From contig OX352772.1 of NCBI GenBank assembly GCA_947095535.1, positions 142,610,660 through 142,674,659 of the forward strand: a stretch of DNA of 64,000 nucleotides, given 5' to 3'. Each line of letters opens with the position of its first letter. Position 1 is the first letter of the stretch. The position numbers were made by a program, and so were the translations under genes. Origin of the DNA: Poecilobothrus nobilitatus. Taxonomy: Eukaryota > Arthropoda > Insecta > Diptera > Dolichopodidae. The notes below the pieces were generated by a model. It had not been told where the DNA came from. It saw nothing but the letters and a program-made list of their open reading frames with translations, and searched no databases. Shown piece after piece: positions 43,547 to 54,184 of the stretch.

Positions 43547-43828
43547 ATGGAACGTTACACGAAGGAACAACGTGTTTTTGTTATTAGAACATTTTTTGAA
43601 AATGGTAAAAGTTTTCAAGAAGTAATTAGGAAATTTCGAACAAAATTTGGTAGAGAAAATGCTCCAACAAATCGTGCCATGAAGCTGATGGTTGATAAAT
43701 TTCTAGAAACTGGATCTGTTCTTGATAACAGAGGCAACATTTATCAACGTAGTGGCCGTTCAACCGACTTTGTAATGTCAGTACATTCTATTAGTATAAT
43801 TTGCAGTTTGATTTCAAGCTTGTTTTAA
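43547..43828 (+). pseudogene. Transposase N-terminal helix-turn-helix fragment (mariner-related)
   Basis: From the internal methionine at 43547 the frame reads MERYTKEQRVFVIRTFFENG, then a second helical block (VIRKFRTKFGRENAPT) and LMVDKFLETGSVLDN with a trailing RSGRS. This is the N-terminal DNA-binding HTH found in many arthropod mariner-related transposases. No catalytic DDE part follows; after about 75 residues the frame leaves the homology and ends at 43828. The 40 residues before the methionine have no similarity I know. Confidence 0.65.
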
Positions 43829-43839
43829 TTCAATTTATG

Positions 43840-44170
43840 ATTCGATTCTTTATTTAAACTAGAAAGTTCGCGAATTATCTCCAATTTAAATTTAATCAAT
43901 CATTATATTATGTAATAAGTACGTTATATTAAAAAACCGCTAATTTTGTTAGTATAAATAGAGCCGCTAAGTAAATTCAAAATTCATTCTAGAAAGGTAC
44001 GTTGAAAAGAAGATAAGCTAAGTGGAAAGTAAAGTAAATATTCTGAAAAGTAATTAATTTAAAGTAAAGAAGAGTTGTATTTTTTTTTAATTTTAATTTA
44101 TATTTAATAAATAGTATAATTGACATTTTAATTTAACAAAAAGAGTTTCTTTTATTTTGGAAATTATACT
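43840..44170 (+). promoter_or_regulatory. LTR-like core promoter block, possible solo LTR
   Basis: A TATAAATA box at 43953-43960 stands 33 bp before an initiator TCATTC (43984-43989), a spacing typical of fly core promoters. An AATAAA signal follows at about 44105 and the block ends near TTTTATTTTGGAAATTATAC. This promoter plus poly-A layout is what a short LTR would show. No coding sequence follows, no partner copy is visible and the termini are not resolved. Confidence 0.35.
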
Positions 44171-44735
44171 ACATTCATTTTAAATTAAAAGAAAAAAAGA
44201 AATACATTATTTAAAATTAATTCATAATTCATAAATATAAAATTCATTATTTCAAATTACTTAAAACTAGTGAATAAGAATTATATATTCCATATAATTA
44301 GGCATTATATATTCCATAATAAGAAGCAGTGCTTAATGCCAGAAAAAACATTAATGCTATTTTTTCTGTTGTGGGGTGAGAAAAAATAAAGTGTAAAAAC
44401 AAAAGAAAAAAGAACAAATTTATATGAAATCTTTATCCATTTTAAAAACAGAGAGGAGGTATTATGCGAAGCATAGTTAAAAAACAGCAACGTTTATATA
44501 TATGTACATAGAAAAATTTTTTAAGTTATAGGTGATAGCAAACTCTGAATTTCGCCGCGATCAAAACTTAGAAGCCAAAATTTTACTTTATTAACAAACA
44601 TATTTGCATTTCTAAGCAATCCGGTAGCCTATAAAACAAACGAACAGCCACCACGTCAAAAAAGTTACGATAACTTATAGTTCGAAAGCTGGAACATTAA
44701 CAAAAAATCCCTGATTAGAACGCAAATAATAAACA
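44171..44735. other. No recognised gene
   Basis: AT-rich DNA; the minus-strand frame at 44305-44490 is hydrophobic and low in complexity without motifs. Confidence 0.5.
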
Positions 44736-45440
44736 TTAGAAATTCTGCTATTTAGATATCTTCTGTTGAAAGATATAAATATGAGTTTAATACAAGATTC
44801 AGAAGTAATATCCTTTCACGCATAAGTAGACACATAATATCATCCCAAAGAATATCAATTACAGGATTTAGGATGTTCAATAATCTACCCGAGAATCTTA
44901 AAAATATACAGAATATTAATACCTTCAAAAGACAATTAAAAGAGTTCTTATTATCTCCTAACCAACTCAGCAACATTTTTTGATTTTTTGATTATAAATT
45001 TCAATTTATTGGTAAACAAAATTTAAAAACATACGTTAATTTTTTTGATATACCAGTTGATGAAATACATATGGGTAGATACATATAATATTAGTTTATA
45101 AAATATGGAACTATTGTAAAATATTGTATAAAATATTGTATTATATTATATTGTATATACGTATATTGTATATATGTGTATATATGTATATAATATTATT
45201 TTTAGTAATGAAATGTGTTTTTTTGTTTTTATTATATTTCACCTAATATTTAAATATCATTGAATTTGAAATACTTTTTTCTCATTTTTTCTAAATTTTG
45301 TAAATAATATTTTAAAATCTTAATATTAAGCAAGATTAAGAAGTTTCCATAATGTCTTGCTAGGCGAGGGAACGATCTAAATGTGTAATCTAGTTTTAAA
45401 TTTTTTTGTTTAAATAAAAAAAATAAAATCTATATTTATT
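44736..45440 (+). pseudogene. CR1/Jockey-like LINE 3' end
   Basis: The forward strand reads, near 44776-44980, the C-terminal tail of a LINE ORF2: YEFNTRFRSNILSRISRHI, then SQRISITGFRMFNNLPENL and TFKRQLKEFLLSPNQ, ending at a TGA near 44980. A 3' UTR of about 450 bp ends in AAATAAAAAAAATAAAATC near 45430. The matching minus-strand frame is an artefact. It is truncated at the 5' end. Confidence 0.6.
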
Positions 45441-46005
45441 AATCTTTTTCTGTATATATTGAAGTTATTCTATACATTAATCGAAGAAAAATAAAACAAA
45501 AATGAAGTTTAGTCTTAATTTTTTTTTCTTTTAAACTGCTCAATAAATTCAACAAAATTTTATTAAAATAAATTGTACATAATATAAATCAACCTTTACT
45601 TAAAAAATTTTTAATTTTTAATTAATTAAAAAAAAAGAATAACAACAATTCAATATAATTAACTCAATCCAACAACACGTGATATTAAGTGTAATAACAA
45701 AAGAATTTACCTATAGAATGAATTCAATACCATAAACCAAAATGCAACTAAATAAATTTTTTTTTTTATTAACTTAAATCTTTTAAATATATATAATATA
45801 TAAAATCCATTACATATATATTACAATTAAAAGCGAACATTAAACATTATTTAAACATTAAAACAAAATATAAATACGAATACAACATAACCTAAAATTG
45901 CACTGGATTTTTATATGCTGAAGTTTTCTTCTTTCTAACAAAATCTTTTTTTTTCATATATAATTTATAATAATAAATTATATATGGACTGACTTAATCA
46001 GCTTT
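45441..46005. other. AT-rich spacer
   Basis: No gene recognised. Poly-T and TA stretches only. Confidence 0.5.
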
Positions 46006-46660
46006 TAAGTGAGTTCATATCCCTTCCACCGTTCTGAGGAAGGATAGATTGGAGTGTTCTTTGGATTACACTCTGCTAAGTCGAGTTGAGTTTCTAGTAT
46101 TCTCGATGGATTCGTCACACCGTCAAGGTCTGGACTACCTCACTTAAATATTTTTTGTTTGGTATGACGTATACCAGACCTTAACTTATTCCCCAGCTTC
46201 TCAAGAGGTTCGAAACTTTCCCCACCGATAAGAAGGAGAAAGGATATACTGTTCTTCAACAGTTCTTCGGAAAATTTCTTCTTCGCTATCACCGACCAGT
46301 TCCCTATTGGAACCGTCGGGTTATGGTGTCGGAGTCACTCGAGAAGCTTTTCCTCGCTTATCTCCATTCTAGGCAAACAAATACGGCTCTAGACTTCTTC
46401 GTATTTCACTAGCTGAGATTAGGAGAATTTTGGCTTCCTCCCAAGCATCGCCCAGCTTAGCGATGCTTCTGCTAAAGAAATTCAAAGAGAATTGATCCTC
46501 GCATCGGATTACCATATAGCCCTTGAATACTTCGGATAAGTTAAAGAACGGAAAAGTCCCTCCAGTCCCTGCTATAATATGCTCATTCACCATTTTGGAC
46601 AACCTCGCCTCAAGTTTAATCCATTGATCACTTACGATCGGTAGCTTTTTTGTTGACAAC
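46006..46660 (-). mobile_element. I/LOA-type LINE, copy 2, ORF1 joined to the EN-RT linker
   Basis: The segment 46010-46115 aligns with the linker of copy 3 (about 52650-52770), and 46120-46380 aligns with copy 3 at 53235-53520. Everything between (endonuclease, about 0.45 kb in copy 3 and more in a full element) is missing here. ORF1 sequence continues to 46659. Confidence 0.65.
46369..46659 (-). pseudogene. LINE ORF1 fragment (DUF4780-like)
   Basis: The 96-codon frame reads SDQWIKLEARLSKMVNEHI, then GYMVIRCEDQFSLNFFSRSI and GDAWEEAKILLISASEIRR. The pattern of conserved Cys-x-Asp and the SxxW/PWxGA-like block resembles the domain found in ORF1 of fly LOA-type LINEs. It probably takes part in RNA binding. 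The frame is broken after residue 96, and the same ORF1 goes on in other frames towards 46.13 kb. Confidence 0.55.
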
Positions 46661-46933
46661 TGCTACACATAAACAATTTTTCACAATATCACTTTTATCT
46701 GCAGTTTTCGAACTACTGCGAAGACTCGTTCTCGGCACCTTTGTTTTTTCTGTGCCCGGGCTACGTACATTTTTCGACCTGTTCCTTTTCGAGAACGAAT
46801 CTTTACCTGACTTGCGTGACTCATACGCTCATACGCACAACCATGTGTATATAACCATATGAATACAACTTTCGATTTGTATTCCGAAAAATATAGATTT
46901 GTGTAAGAAATTAATTTATCTTTGATTTTTATT

Positions 46934-47421
46934 TTAAGCTGAAGTTCGATAACCGAGTTCATGTCTTGTATTGTAATGTTTGTTTAGGTTAAAAACTACA
47001 TCTTTTGGATTACTTAAATTTGAAGGTAAGCCTGCTATCAAATTAAATGAATTATGGAAGAAATCAAATGAATGATGTGATTCCTTGACCACTGACACCA
47101 ATTGATTTGCAACAGAGGCCATTTTCCTGGAGTCGGGCATTTTCCTGGAGTTATATGGCGAAGATCGGCGATTTCTTGTGAATTAAATTCTTTTGTATTC
47201 AGCAATGAAGCAGCCGTAGAGCCCACAATTATAAATGATTTATTTGAACTATTTGAACAGTATAGGCATTTCCATGTCGCGGAACCAGCTTCCACTAGTA
47301 AAACAACGTCCTCTGCCATAGAGGCATATCTCACATAGAAAAAGCTACGACATAAGCTGCAATATATTCCTTTTGTTTTGCTGGAAAAACCTCTTTTACA
47401 TGTCAAGCATTGTTTGCCCAT
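46934..47421 (-). pseudogene. PHD-finger LINE ORF1 N-terminal fragment
   Basis: The frame at 47038-47421 begins MGKQCLTCKRGFSSKTKG and has a PHD-type zinc finger: C5-x2-C8, C21-x2-C24 and a final WKCLYC. The middle His/Cys ligands have been lost (FFYVRYAS where FHxxC is expected). A downstream frame (46934-47140) continues with MASVANQLVSVVKESHHSF. PHD fingers occur in ORF1 of CR1-like LINEs and in some other retroelements. An 18-bp in-frame tandem repeat lies at about 47115-47150. No endonuclease or RT follows. Confidence 0.55.
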
Positions 47422-49475
47422 TTTAATGTTCTGTGAGTATTTGTACTATTTTATTTCGATTATTGAAAAAGTATTAATGACGTATTATTTTACTTTTAGG
47501 TATTATATTAGTATTAGTATTGAATTATTTAATACAATGTTGAAGCATGGAATAAGTATAATATTTAGGAGCCAAAAATTACTCTGCATACGAATTTAGT
47601 TTAAAAAATTTTCTTTTATTGTTTAACACCTAGTTAAACAATAAATATTATTACTCCAATAACATTAATATTTATATTACTTCAATTTATTTTATAATAT
47701 TATGTTAATAATTTACAATTAGTATAATTTAAGAATTTTTTAGTTATAATAATTATATTTATTTCAATTGTTTTTTTGTATTTTGTAGGAGCTTAAAATT
47801 TTGTTATCTGCTTTCTATAAAACGTCAAACGTCAAAACGTTTTATTTTTATTTGCTTTTTATACTGAATTATATTTATTATTTTTTTTTAAATTTAATAA
47901 ATGAATAAATAAATAAATTTGATAAATTTTAATAAATTCTTATTCTTCTATTTCATTTAAAAGGCTTGTTTCATTTTCTTGAAAACCAAAAAAAAAAACG
48001 AAATTTATAAAAAACCATATAAACTAAACTCAAAATTACTTAAGTTATCAAAGAAATATTAAATTTTCTACGATGGGTCAAAATAAGTAAATTTAGAAAC
48101 TAACTATCGAAATTCATTTCTTTGTAAATTAAATTTTCTAAAACTTCTATTAATTTTCTAAAGTTTGTTTGTTAGAATTTAATAATAAAGAAACAATTTA
48201 ATATATAATTGAAAAATGAACGCATGTTACATACTAATTTTTCGGAAGGGCTTTTTGATGTCAGAAATGTTTTCACCCGTTCCAATAATATTCCAAAAAT
48301 ATTCTCCGTTATTTTTTCTTTGTAGCAGCGATATCTTATAAGGATATGTTTACCTTTATCTTGAACACTCTTTGCAAATTGTACACATGTCTAATAATCC
48401 CAGTTCACTGTAGTTTCCTTCAATTTAATACGTATATAATTTAATATCTAGAGCATATAGATAACCTATTTAATAGTTTCGGAAGAAGTGATAAATTCTG
48501 TCTTCAATGTAAACTAAGATAACGGTTTTAATTTCCTAAGCTTCCATGTTATGGGACCACTGCATATTATTATGATATAACTTGATCAACATTTTCGATC
48601 ACATCTATAACAGCCTCAATGACAATCGGTGAATGCTATGCTTCAATACATTTATTTGCAATTTTTGTGTGACGTACTTTTCAAATATTTTAGAGCTGTT
48701 TAAACAGCTATCCAACATTCTTTTGATGGATTTGATGTAAATCTGCCATTAATATTTATGGCGAATGGGCCTGTAGTTTGTGCCAAATAATGAAAACAGT
48801 CTACTAATGGGTTATATGAAATATGTTCATTATTTAATTTGATCTCTACTAATTTCTTTATTTTTCGTTTCAGTTAAAAAACCGCATTTCACATTCACCT
48901 GCTTAAAATCCATCCAATGATCGAATATCGATTCATTTTGTGTTTTTTTCATCTGAAATAGTTGTTTGTACATCATAATTTTTCTTGATCTATTCTTTTG
49001 AAGCTTGAGTTTAACCCAGTATTTCCCAATTCGCTTTTGATGTTACGAGCTTCTAAATTCATTTTCTTTCAGAATTAATGTGATAAGGGCCAGTGCTTTT
49101 GCACCTTTGATTTCCCATTGTTTCTCTCTGTCAGTTGGTTTTTAATGGTTCGGCTAATATATTCTTGAATATCAACACTCTTGACGCAGAAATTGAACGA
49201 TGTTTGTTTGTTTTTTATAATTAAGAAATTTTCAAAAAATGAAAAGAAAATTCAAAATTAAAAATTAATTTTTTTTAAATTTTTTAATATGATTTTCATA
49301 TCCTACTGAGGAGAACCTACCTACTACCTACTGAGGAGTCCAGCAGACCGAACAAGAGACGAAACAACTTCTTTTTATTTATTTTTAAGAAATTTATTAA
49401 TTCATAATTTGATTCATATTTAAAAAAAGCGCTAAAAGTCAAAAATATCAAAGAATAAATTTCTGTAAGCCTTTT
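47422..49475. other. Decayed, unassigned DNA
   Basis: 47.42-48.19 kb is AT-rich. 48.19-49.20 kb is less AT-rich and the minus strand gives scattered coding-like pieces in several frames (for example TWKLRKLKPL and IEAVIDVIENV), which suggests an old protein-coding element, perhaps a DNA transposon, but I cannot assign a family. Confidence 0.35.
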
Positions 49476-51020
49476 TATACCCTACACCTAAAGTAGGGTA
49501 TATTAACTTTGGTATGGTGTTTATAACCACCAAAAGGAAGCGAGTTAGATATGGACATGAATATATATTCTGAATCAGGATCACCTCCTGAGTCGATTTA
49601 GCGATGTCCGTCCGTCCGTTTACACGATAACTCAAAAACTAATGAAGCTATCTTGATAAAATTTATATAGTTGGTTACTAATTACGAAAGGAAGGCTAAG
49701 TTCGAATTTGGACAAAATCCGTCCATGGGTTCGGATTCTGGAAGCTTCCGAATGATTCCGGAGCAAACGAGATTATCTCCAAAACCAACAAAGATAGAAC
49801 CTTTAAATTTTGTACAATGATGTTCCTTCCCGTTCGATTTATGTCTCTGAAATTGAAGAGCATTTGGTCCATAGGTTTGGATTTGGAAGCTTCCGAACGA
49901 TCCTCAGAGCAAATGAGATTATCTCCAAAAGCAACAAAGATATAACCTTTAAATTTGGCCGAATGGTGTTTTTTCATGTTTGATTTAGGTCTCTGAAATT
50001 TGAGAGGATTTGGCCATGGGTTTCAATTTGAAAGCATTTGAACCGTGGATTGGGATTTTGGAAGCTTCCGAATGAGCTGCAGAGCAAATGAGATTATATC
50101 CAATACCAACAAAGGTAGAACCTTTGAATTCGGTACAATGGTGTTCTTTCGTGTTTGATTTATGTCTCTGAAATTTAAGAGGATTTGGTCCATGGGTTTG
50201 GTTTTGGAAGCTTCCGAACGAGCTCCAGAGCAAATGAGATTATCTCCAAAACCAATAAAGATATAACCTTTACTTTTGGCAGAATGGTGTTCTTTCATGT
50301 TTTATTTAAGTTTCTAAAATTTGAGAGGATTTGGTCCTTGGGTTCGGATTTTGAAAGCTTTCGAACGCGCCTCAGAGCAAATGATATTATCTCCAAATGC
50401 AACAAAGATATAACCTTTAAATTAGGCAGAATGATGTTCCTTCATGTTTGATTTATGTTTCTGAAATTAGTGAGGATTTGGCCCATGGGTTCAAATCTTG
50501 GAAGCTTCCGGACGAGCCCCAGAGCAAACGAGTATATCTCCACAACCAACAAAGATAGAACTTTTATTTTTAGTACAAAGGTGTTCTGTTATGTTTCCTT
50601 TTCTGTAAAATTGGAAACTGACATTTGAAAGAATTTGAAACATGGGTTCGTATTTTGGAAACTTCCGGACGAGCACAAGAGCAACGAGCATATCTCCAAA
50701 ACCAACAAAAGTAGAACCTTTAAATTTAATAGAATGGTGTTCTGGCAAGTTTTCTTTATATTCCTGAGATGGATTCGATGAATTGGAGTGGCAATTCGGG
50801 TAGCTGACACAAACCTCCCAAGGACTACCAATCTTTGAAAATAATTAAGATAGAAACTTAAAATTTTATACAAGGGTGTCAAGCATATCCCAAGCGGATG
50901 CCTCTTTTACGTTCTTGAAATTCGAGTTGAATAAGACAGAAAAGGGAAGAAGTTCAAGCAGCTGCCAAAAACATTTATGGATTTTTAATTTAATTCTAAT
51001 TATTCAGGTGTAGGGTATTA
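49476..51020. mobile_element. Element with 13-bp inverted ends and a central tandem array
   Basis: It begins TATACCCTACACC (49476-49488) and ends GGTGTAGGGTATTA (51007-51020), an inverted pair. Near the left end is a GACATCGCTAAATCG-type motif next to GTCCGTCCGTCC, the inverse of the GGACGGACGGAC repeats seen elsewhere. The centre is an array of about 146-bp units. There is no coding sequence. It may be a non-autonomous DNA element; a Helitron-related element with central tandem repeats is a second possibility. Confidence 0.5.
49695..50790. repeat. Tandem array, about seven units of about 146 bp
   Basis: GGAAGCTTCC or a near copy recurs at 49740, 49885, 50060, 50206, 50353, 50500 and 50657 (spacings 145, 175, 146, 147, 147, 157). 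Each unit has GAGATTATCTCCAAAACCAAC, then AACCTTTAAATT and TTGGTCCATGGGTTCGGATT. The longer third unit carries a partial extra copy. Frames across the array are repeats of one another and not genes. Confidence 0.85.
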
Positions 51021-51389
51021 ATAAGTCGGTTGCATCGACTTACTGTTACATTCACTTGTTTTATATTAAATCAAATTTTTATAAGCTAATTTAAAAAGTT
51101 CAAAGAAAATAGATGTTATAGAAATATTAAAGTAACTGAAAACTAAAATCGATAACGATACATAGTGTGCGATACATAGGATATTGCATTGAAAAAACTC
51201 TGAACTTTTAGGACAAAACTACTATTTACAAAATTTGGACATTTTTTAATACAATATCTGTATTTATTTACATTTAATTTGAATTTGTTTGTTTCGAAGC
51301 GTTATTTTAATTCTTTAAACCATTTTTTATATTTGTTTAGTACCCATCAGTGTTAAAAATAAATTCTATATTAACAATTCGATAATAAA
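51021..51389. other. No recognised gene
   Basis: AT-rich joining DNA between the array element and the Helitron fragment. Confidence 0.4.
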
Positions 51390-51840
51390 TAACGTTGCCG
51401 ATGAATATGGTGCATTGAATAGTCCAAATTCTATTGGTGAAAGAGAAATGCTCATCTTTATCCTACCGAAATTTTAATATATCCTACAAAATCTTAGTCG
51501 TGTAATACCACATGCGTTAAAATTAAAAATCGGCATTTTAATGAGAAATTTTCGTTCATCTTAAGGACATTGTAACGGGACGCAACTTATCATTACTAAA
51601 TTAACACCAAATATAATCCAACATCTGTTATTAAAGGTAAATGTTCTGGGAAGCGAGTATTTATTCCTCGATTTTAACCCATCAACAGTTTCCAGTTAGA
51701 CCTGTTTGTACAATGCCCATAAATAAGAGTCAGGGACAGACATTTAACAAAGTTGTAGGTTTTTGAACATCTTGTTTTAACAAATGGTGAATTTTTTGTT
51801 GCTTTGTCCTATGTCAAATTCAAATGTAATATACAGATTT
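51390..51840 (+). pseudogene. Helitron helicase (PIF1-like) C-terminal fragment
   Basis: The forward strand holds the end of a Rep-helicase. A strand with VIPHALKLKIGILMRN and GHCNGTQLIITKL is followed, after a frame change, by the helicase motif FPVRPVCTMPINKSQGQTFN, and a decayed end near 51775-51825 corresponds to the usual YVALSRV segment. Stops at about 51555, 51690 and 51765 break it. No Rep nuclease (HUH) or Helitron 3' hairpin is visible. It meets LINE copy 3 at about 51.86 kb. Confidence 0.65.
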
Positions 51841-51862
51841 TTTCGTCTAGATTTGTTATTTT

Positions 51863-52303
51863 CTATGAAATTAATAAATTTAGAGTTTTATGTTTCCATT
51901 TCAGGCTAAATTCATATTTGATATTTGAGGCTAAATTCAGATACATACCATCCAGTCTTGATTTAGGGAATTCCGGAAACTTGGTTCTAGTTGTAAATAG
52001 CATTAGTTCTGTTTTACCAGGAATAACACATAGGCCACAAACTTTGGCCCATCTACCAACCCTAATTAAAGCTTTCTCCATAATTCTACTAATTATGTCA
52101 AGACACTTTCCAGACACTAATACTACTAGATCATCTGCATATGCGATGGCTTTGATTCCCTTATACTGAAAGTCTTTAAAAATTCTGTTCATTACTAAAA
52201 GCCAGAGTTGAAAGTGGGGCGCTATACCCTGGAGTGTACCTCTTTTTACTCTTCTAGTTATCTTATGATTGCCTAGTTCCGTCCGCATTGCTCTTGATTG
52301 CAA
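51863..52303 (-). pseudogene. LINE RT palm with YADD
   Basis: The 146-codon frame has the RT motifs RGTLQGIAPHFQLWLLVMN, then AIAYADDLVVLVSG with the catalytic pair, and CGLCVIPGKTELMLFT with RLDGMYLNLASNIKYEFSL leading to the thumb. The QG motif lacks the usual PQG proline (RGTLQG). It is separated from the upstream RT piece by a frame break near 52.33 kb and truncated before the thumb. This copy keeps the segment that copy 1 lost. Confidence 0.75.
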
Positions 52304-52362
52304 TATATTAATAATCCACTATCTAAGGGCCATTTAGCTATTTCTAGTTCTTCCAGTGAATC

Positions 52363-52638
52363 CTATATAGCGGATACATGAATATTTTTGAAGGTACCTT
52401 CTATGTCTAGACAGGTGCGCAACGTATTTTCTATGTATTGTATCGATTGCTCAACACTTTGTACTAATTTGCTTAGTGCGCTCTCGGTTGACTTACCCTC
52501 ACAATAGGTTTGTTGATACTTACATAGTGAAGTTCCCTTTAGTACTTTTCTAAGTTCCAACTCTAGTGTTCTTTCGAGAGTTTTCAATAAGAATACTGAT
52601 ATACTTATTGGTATAAGGTCTAAAAAATGAGTGCTCAC
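52363..52638 (-). pseudogene. LINE RT fingers
   Basis: The 91-codon frame reads ISVFLLKTLERTLELEL, then QQTYCEGKSTESALSKLV (the Q.YxxGKST pattern of this RT class) and CLDIEGTFKNI in place of the usual LDIEGAFDN, which carries the first catalytic Asp. Upstream of the methionine the frame runs into the linker (DLLVSTHF). Confidence 0.7.
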
Positions 52639-53545
52639 TAAAAGATCTAAGGTTTCAGTCGTTAAGTCCCCTTAATCCCCTCCACCGTTCTGAGGAAGGA
52701 TGGATTGGAGTGTTCTTTGAATTGAACACCGCTAAGTCGAGTTAAGCCTCCAGTACTCACGATCGATTCGCAATAATTCTTTCATACCGTGTTTTGGCCA
52801 ATCGGATTTCTTTCTTATATTCCTTAAGTTGGTAGGTAGAGTTAGTATTTATTCTGCCTCTAGCAGATATTAAAGATATCCCTAGTTTCCTTCTTTAGGT
52901 TAGTTATATTCTCATTTCACCAGAACGGCAATGCTTTTTTGTTACGTTTGATAGGGCATGACACCTTAAATGAGACCTCCATCACCTTTGTAAACATGTC
53001 AGTCCTCTTCTTTAACTAATTTGCATTCACGATATCAAAACAAAAGTTTGTTTTTTGCTACTTTCCATTGCTACTTAGGGCCTTTAACAATGGTTCCTGA
53101 ATGAGGGCTATGTCAAGGTACTTGTCGCCTGGAAGGACTAGCAGATTATCCGACTCATACTTCGAGTGCTTTGCTTTGTTAATCTGCACACTCTTGTTGA
53201 CTGACATTTCCTCTGGCAGACCGTTCACGTCGTCAAAGTAGTCCATGTCTGGACTACCTGACTTAAATATTTTTTGTTTGGTATGACGTATACTAAACTT
53301 CAACTTCTTCTTCAGCTTGTCAAGAGGTTCGAGACTTTTCTCACTGATAAGAAGGAGAAAGCATATACTGTTCAACAGTTCTTCGGACGATTTATTTTTT
53401 CCTAAAACCGACCAGCTCCCCATTGGAACCATTGGGTTATGAGGTTAGAGGCACTCAAGAAGCTTTTCCCCGCTTACCTCCATCCTAGGCCAACAAATAC
53501 GGCCCTGGACTTCTTCGTATTTCGCTAGCTTCGTATTTCGCTTTG
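52639..53545 (-). pseudogene. LINE ORF1 end, endonuclease start and linker
   Basis: Frame 53058-53432 gives a Lys-rich ORF1 end (DKLKKKLKFSIRHTKQK), then an acidic stretch and the start of an APE endonuclease (YESDNLLVLPGDKYLDIALI). The following 300 bases (52.68-53.05 kb) in other frames repeat the linker seen in copy 1 (SFKVSCPIKRNK, then SNPSFLRTVEG). The endonuclease body between them is missing. The right end, 53.43-53.54 kb, still aligns with copy 2. Confidence 0.55.
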
Positions 53546-53550
53546 AAATA

Positions 53551-53775
53551 GCTTTCAAAAACAAGACAGACCCGATTACATATAGTTTAAAAGATTATAA
53601 AAATAAATTAGTTCATGGTGGCTTCTATGAACAGGAATTAACGAGTGTCAAAGATCCAAATTCTTATTTAATTGAAAAAAATTTAAAAGGAAAAGGCAAT
53701 AAAGTATATGTGAGATATTTTGGCTTTGATAATAGTCATAATCAATGGATAAGTAAATATGATATTCTTTCATAA
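53551..53775 (+). pseudogene. Polinton/Maverick integrase, C-terminal chromodomain
   Basis: An open 74-codon stretch with no start codon carries the Polinton integrase tail: PITYSLKDYKNKLVHGGFYE, then DPNSYLIEKNLKGKGNKVYV and FGFDNSHNQWISKYDILS, the aromatic-rich pattern of a chromodomain. It ends at a proper TAA. The catalytic core upstream is replaced by LINE copy 3. A 168-bp tandem duplication starts at the stop codon. It marks the integrase-proximal end of a second Polinton. Confidence 0.75.
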
Positions 53776-54030
53776 AAAAGTATAATTAGAATTTATGTAA
53801 AAAATTGTTTCTTAACTTTGGAGGACTGTTAAATGCAACAATGTTGTAAAAATGCTAATAGAAAAAATAAAAATAGAAAAATATTTACTAATAAAAATAA
53901 ATAATTTAGGAATAGGTAAATAAAAAATAATATTCTTTCATAAAAAAATATAATTAGAACTTATGTAAAAGATTTTTTCTTAACTTTAGAACACTGTTAA
54001 ATGCAACAATGTTGTAAAAAATGCTATTTA
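53763..54030. repeat. Tandem duplication, period 168 bp
   Basis: TATTCTTTCATAAAAAA starts at 53763 and again at 53931, each followed by TTAGAANTTATGTAAAA and AAATGCAACAATGTTGTAAA. Confidence 0.75.
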
Positions 54031-54174
54031 AAAAAATTATAGTTTTATTGTAATCAATTAGAATTTATTACATTAATAAACAACTTACTTTACAACTTTT
54101 GGTTTTTAACTAGTTTTCGTAAGAATTTTGATTTCTAAACAATGATAATACAATTATTTAGAAGAAAGATTTAG

Positions 54175-54184
54175 TATAAATAAA
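54175..54184 (+). promoter_or_regulatory. TATA-like box before the glutamine-rich ORF
   Basis: TATAAATAAA starts 10 bp before the first ATG-type frame at 54185 and about 80 bp before the internal methionine at 54254. That makes the internal methionine the better start. Confidence 0.3.

Larger units (their letters stand above)
51863..53545 (-). mobile_element. I/LOA-type LINE, copy 3, endonuclease deleted
   Basis: Minus strand, from 53545: the end of ORF1 (53.06-53.52 kb), the first bases of the endonuclease (LDIALIQEP), then directly the EN-RT linker (52.65-53.05 kb), the RT fingers (52363-52638) and the RT palm with YADD (51863-52303). RNase H is absent because the copy ends at 51.86 kb. 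The endonuclease core is missing. It stops at the Polinton integrase on the right. Confidence 0.65.

Noticed and set aside
44752..44976. 74-codon minus-strand frame
   Set aside because: The forward strand at the same place reads as a LINE C-terminal tail, so this is its shadow.
48190..49200. Possible hAT or P-type transposase
   Set aside because: Scattered coding-like pieces exist but no family-specific motif could be found, so no family is named.
49690..50790. CRISPR-like regular repeats
   Set aside because: Units are about 146 bp, contiguous, without unique spacers, in a eukaryotic transposon context.
49696..50882. Five or more overlapping frames of 80-97 codons
   Set aside because: They are the same reading repeated by the 146-bp array and contain no protein motif.
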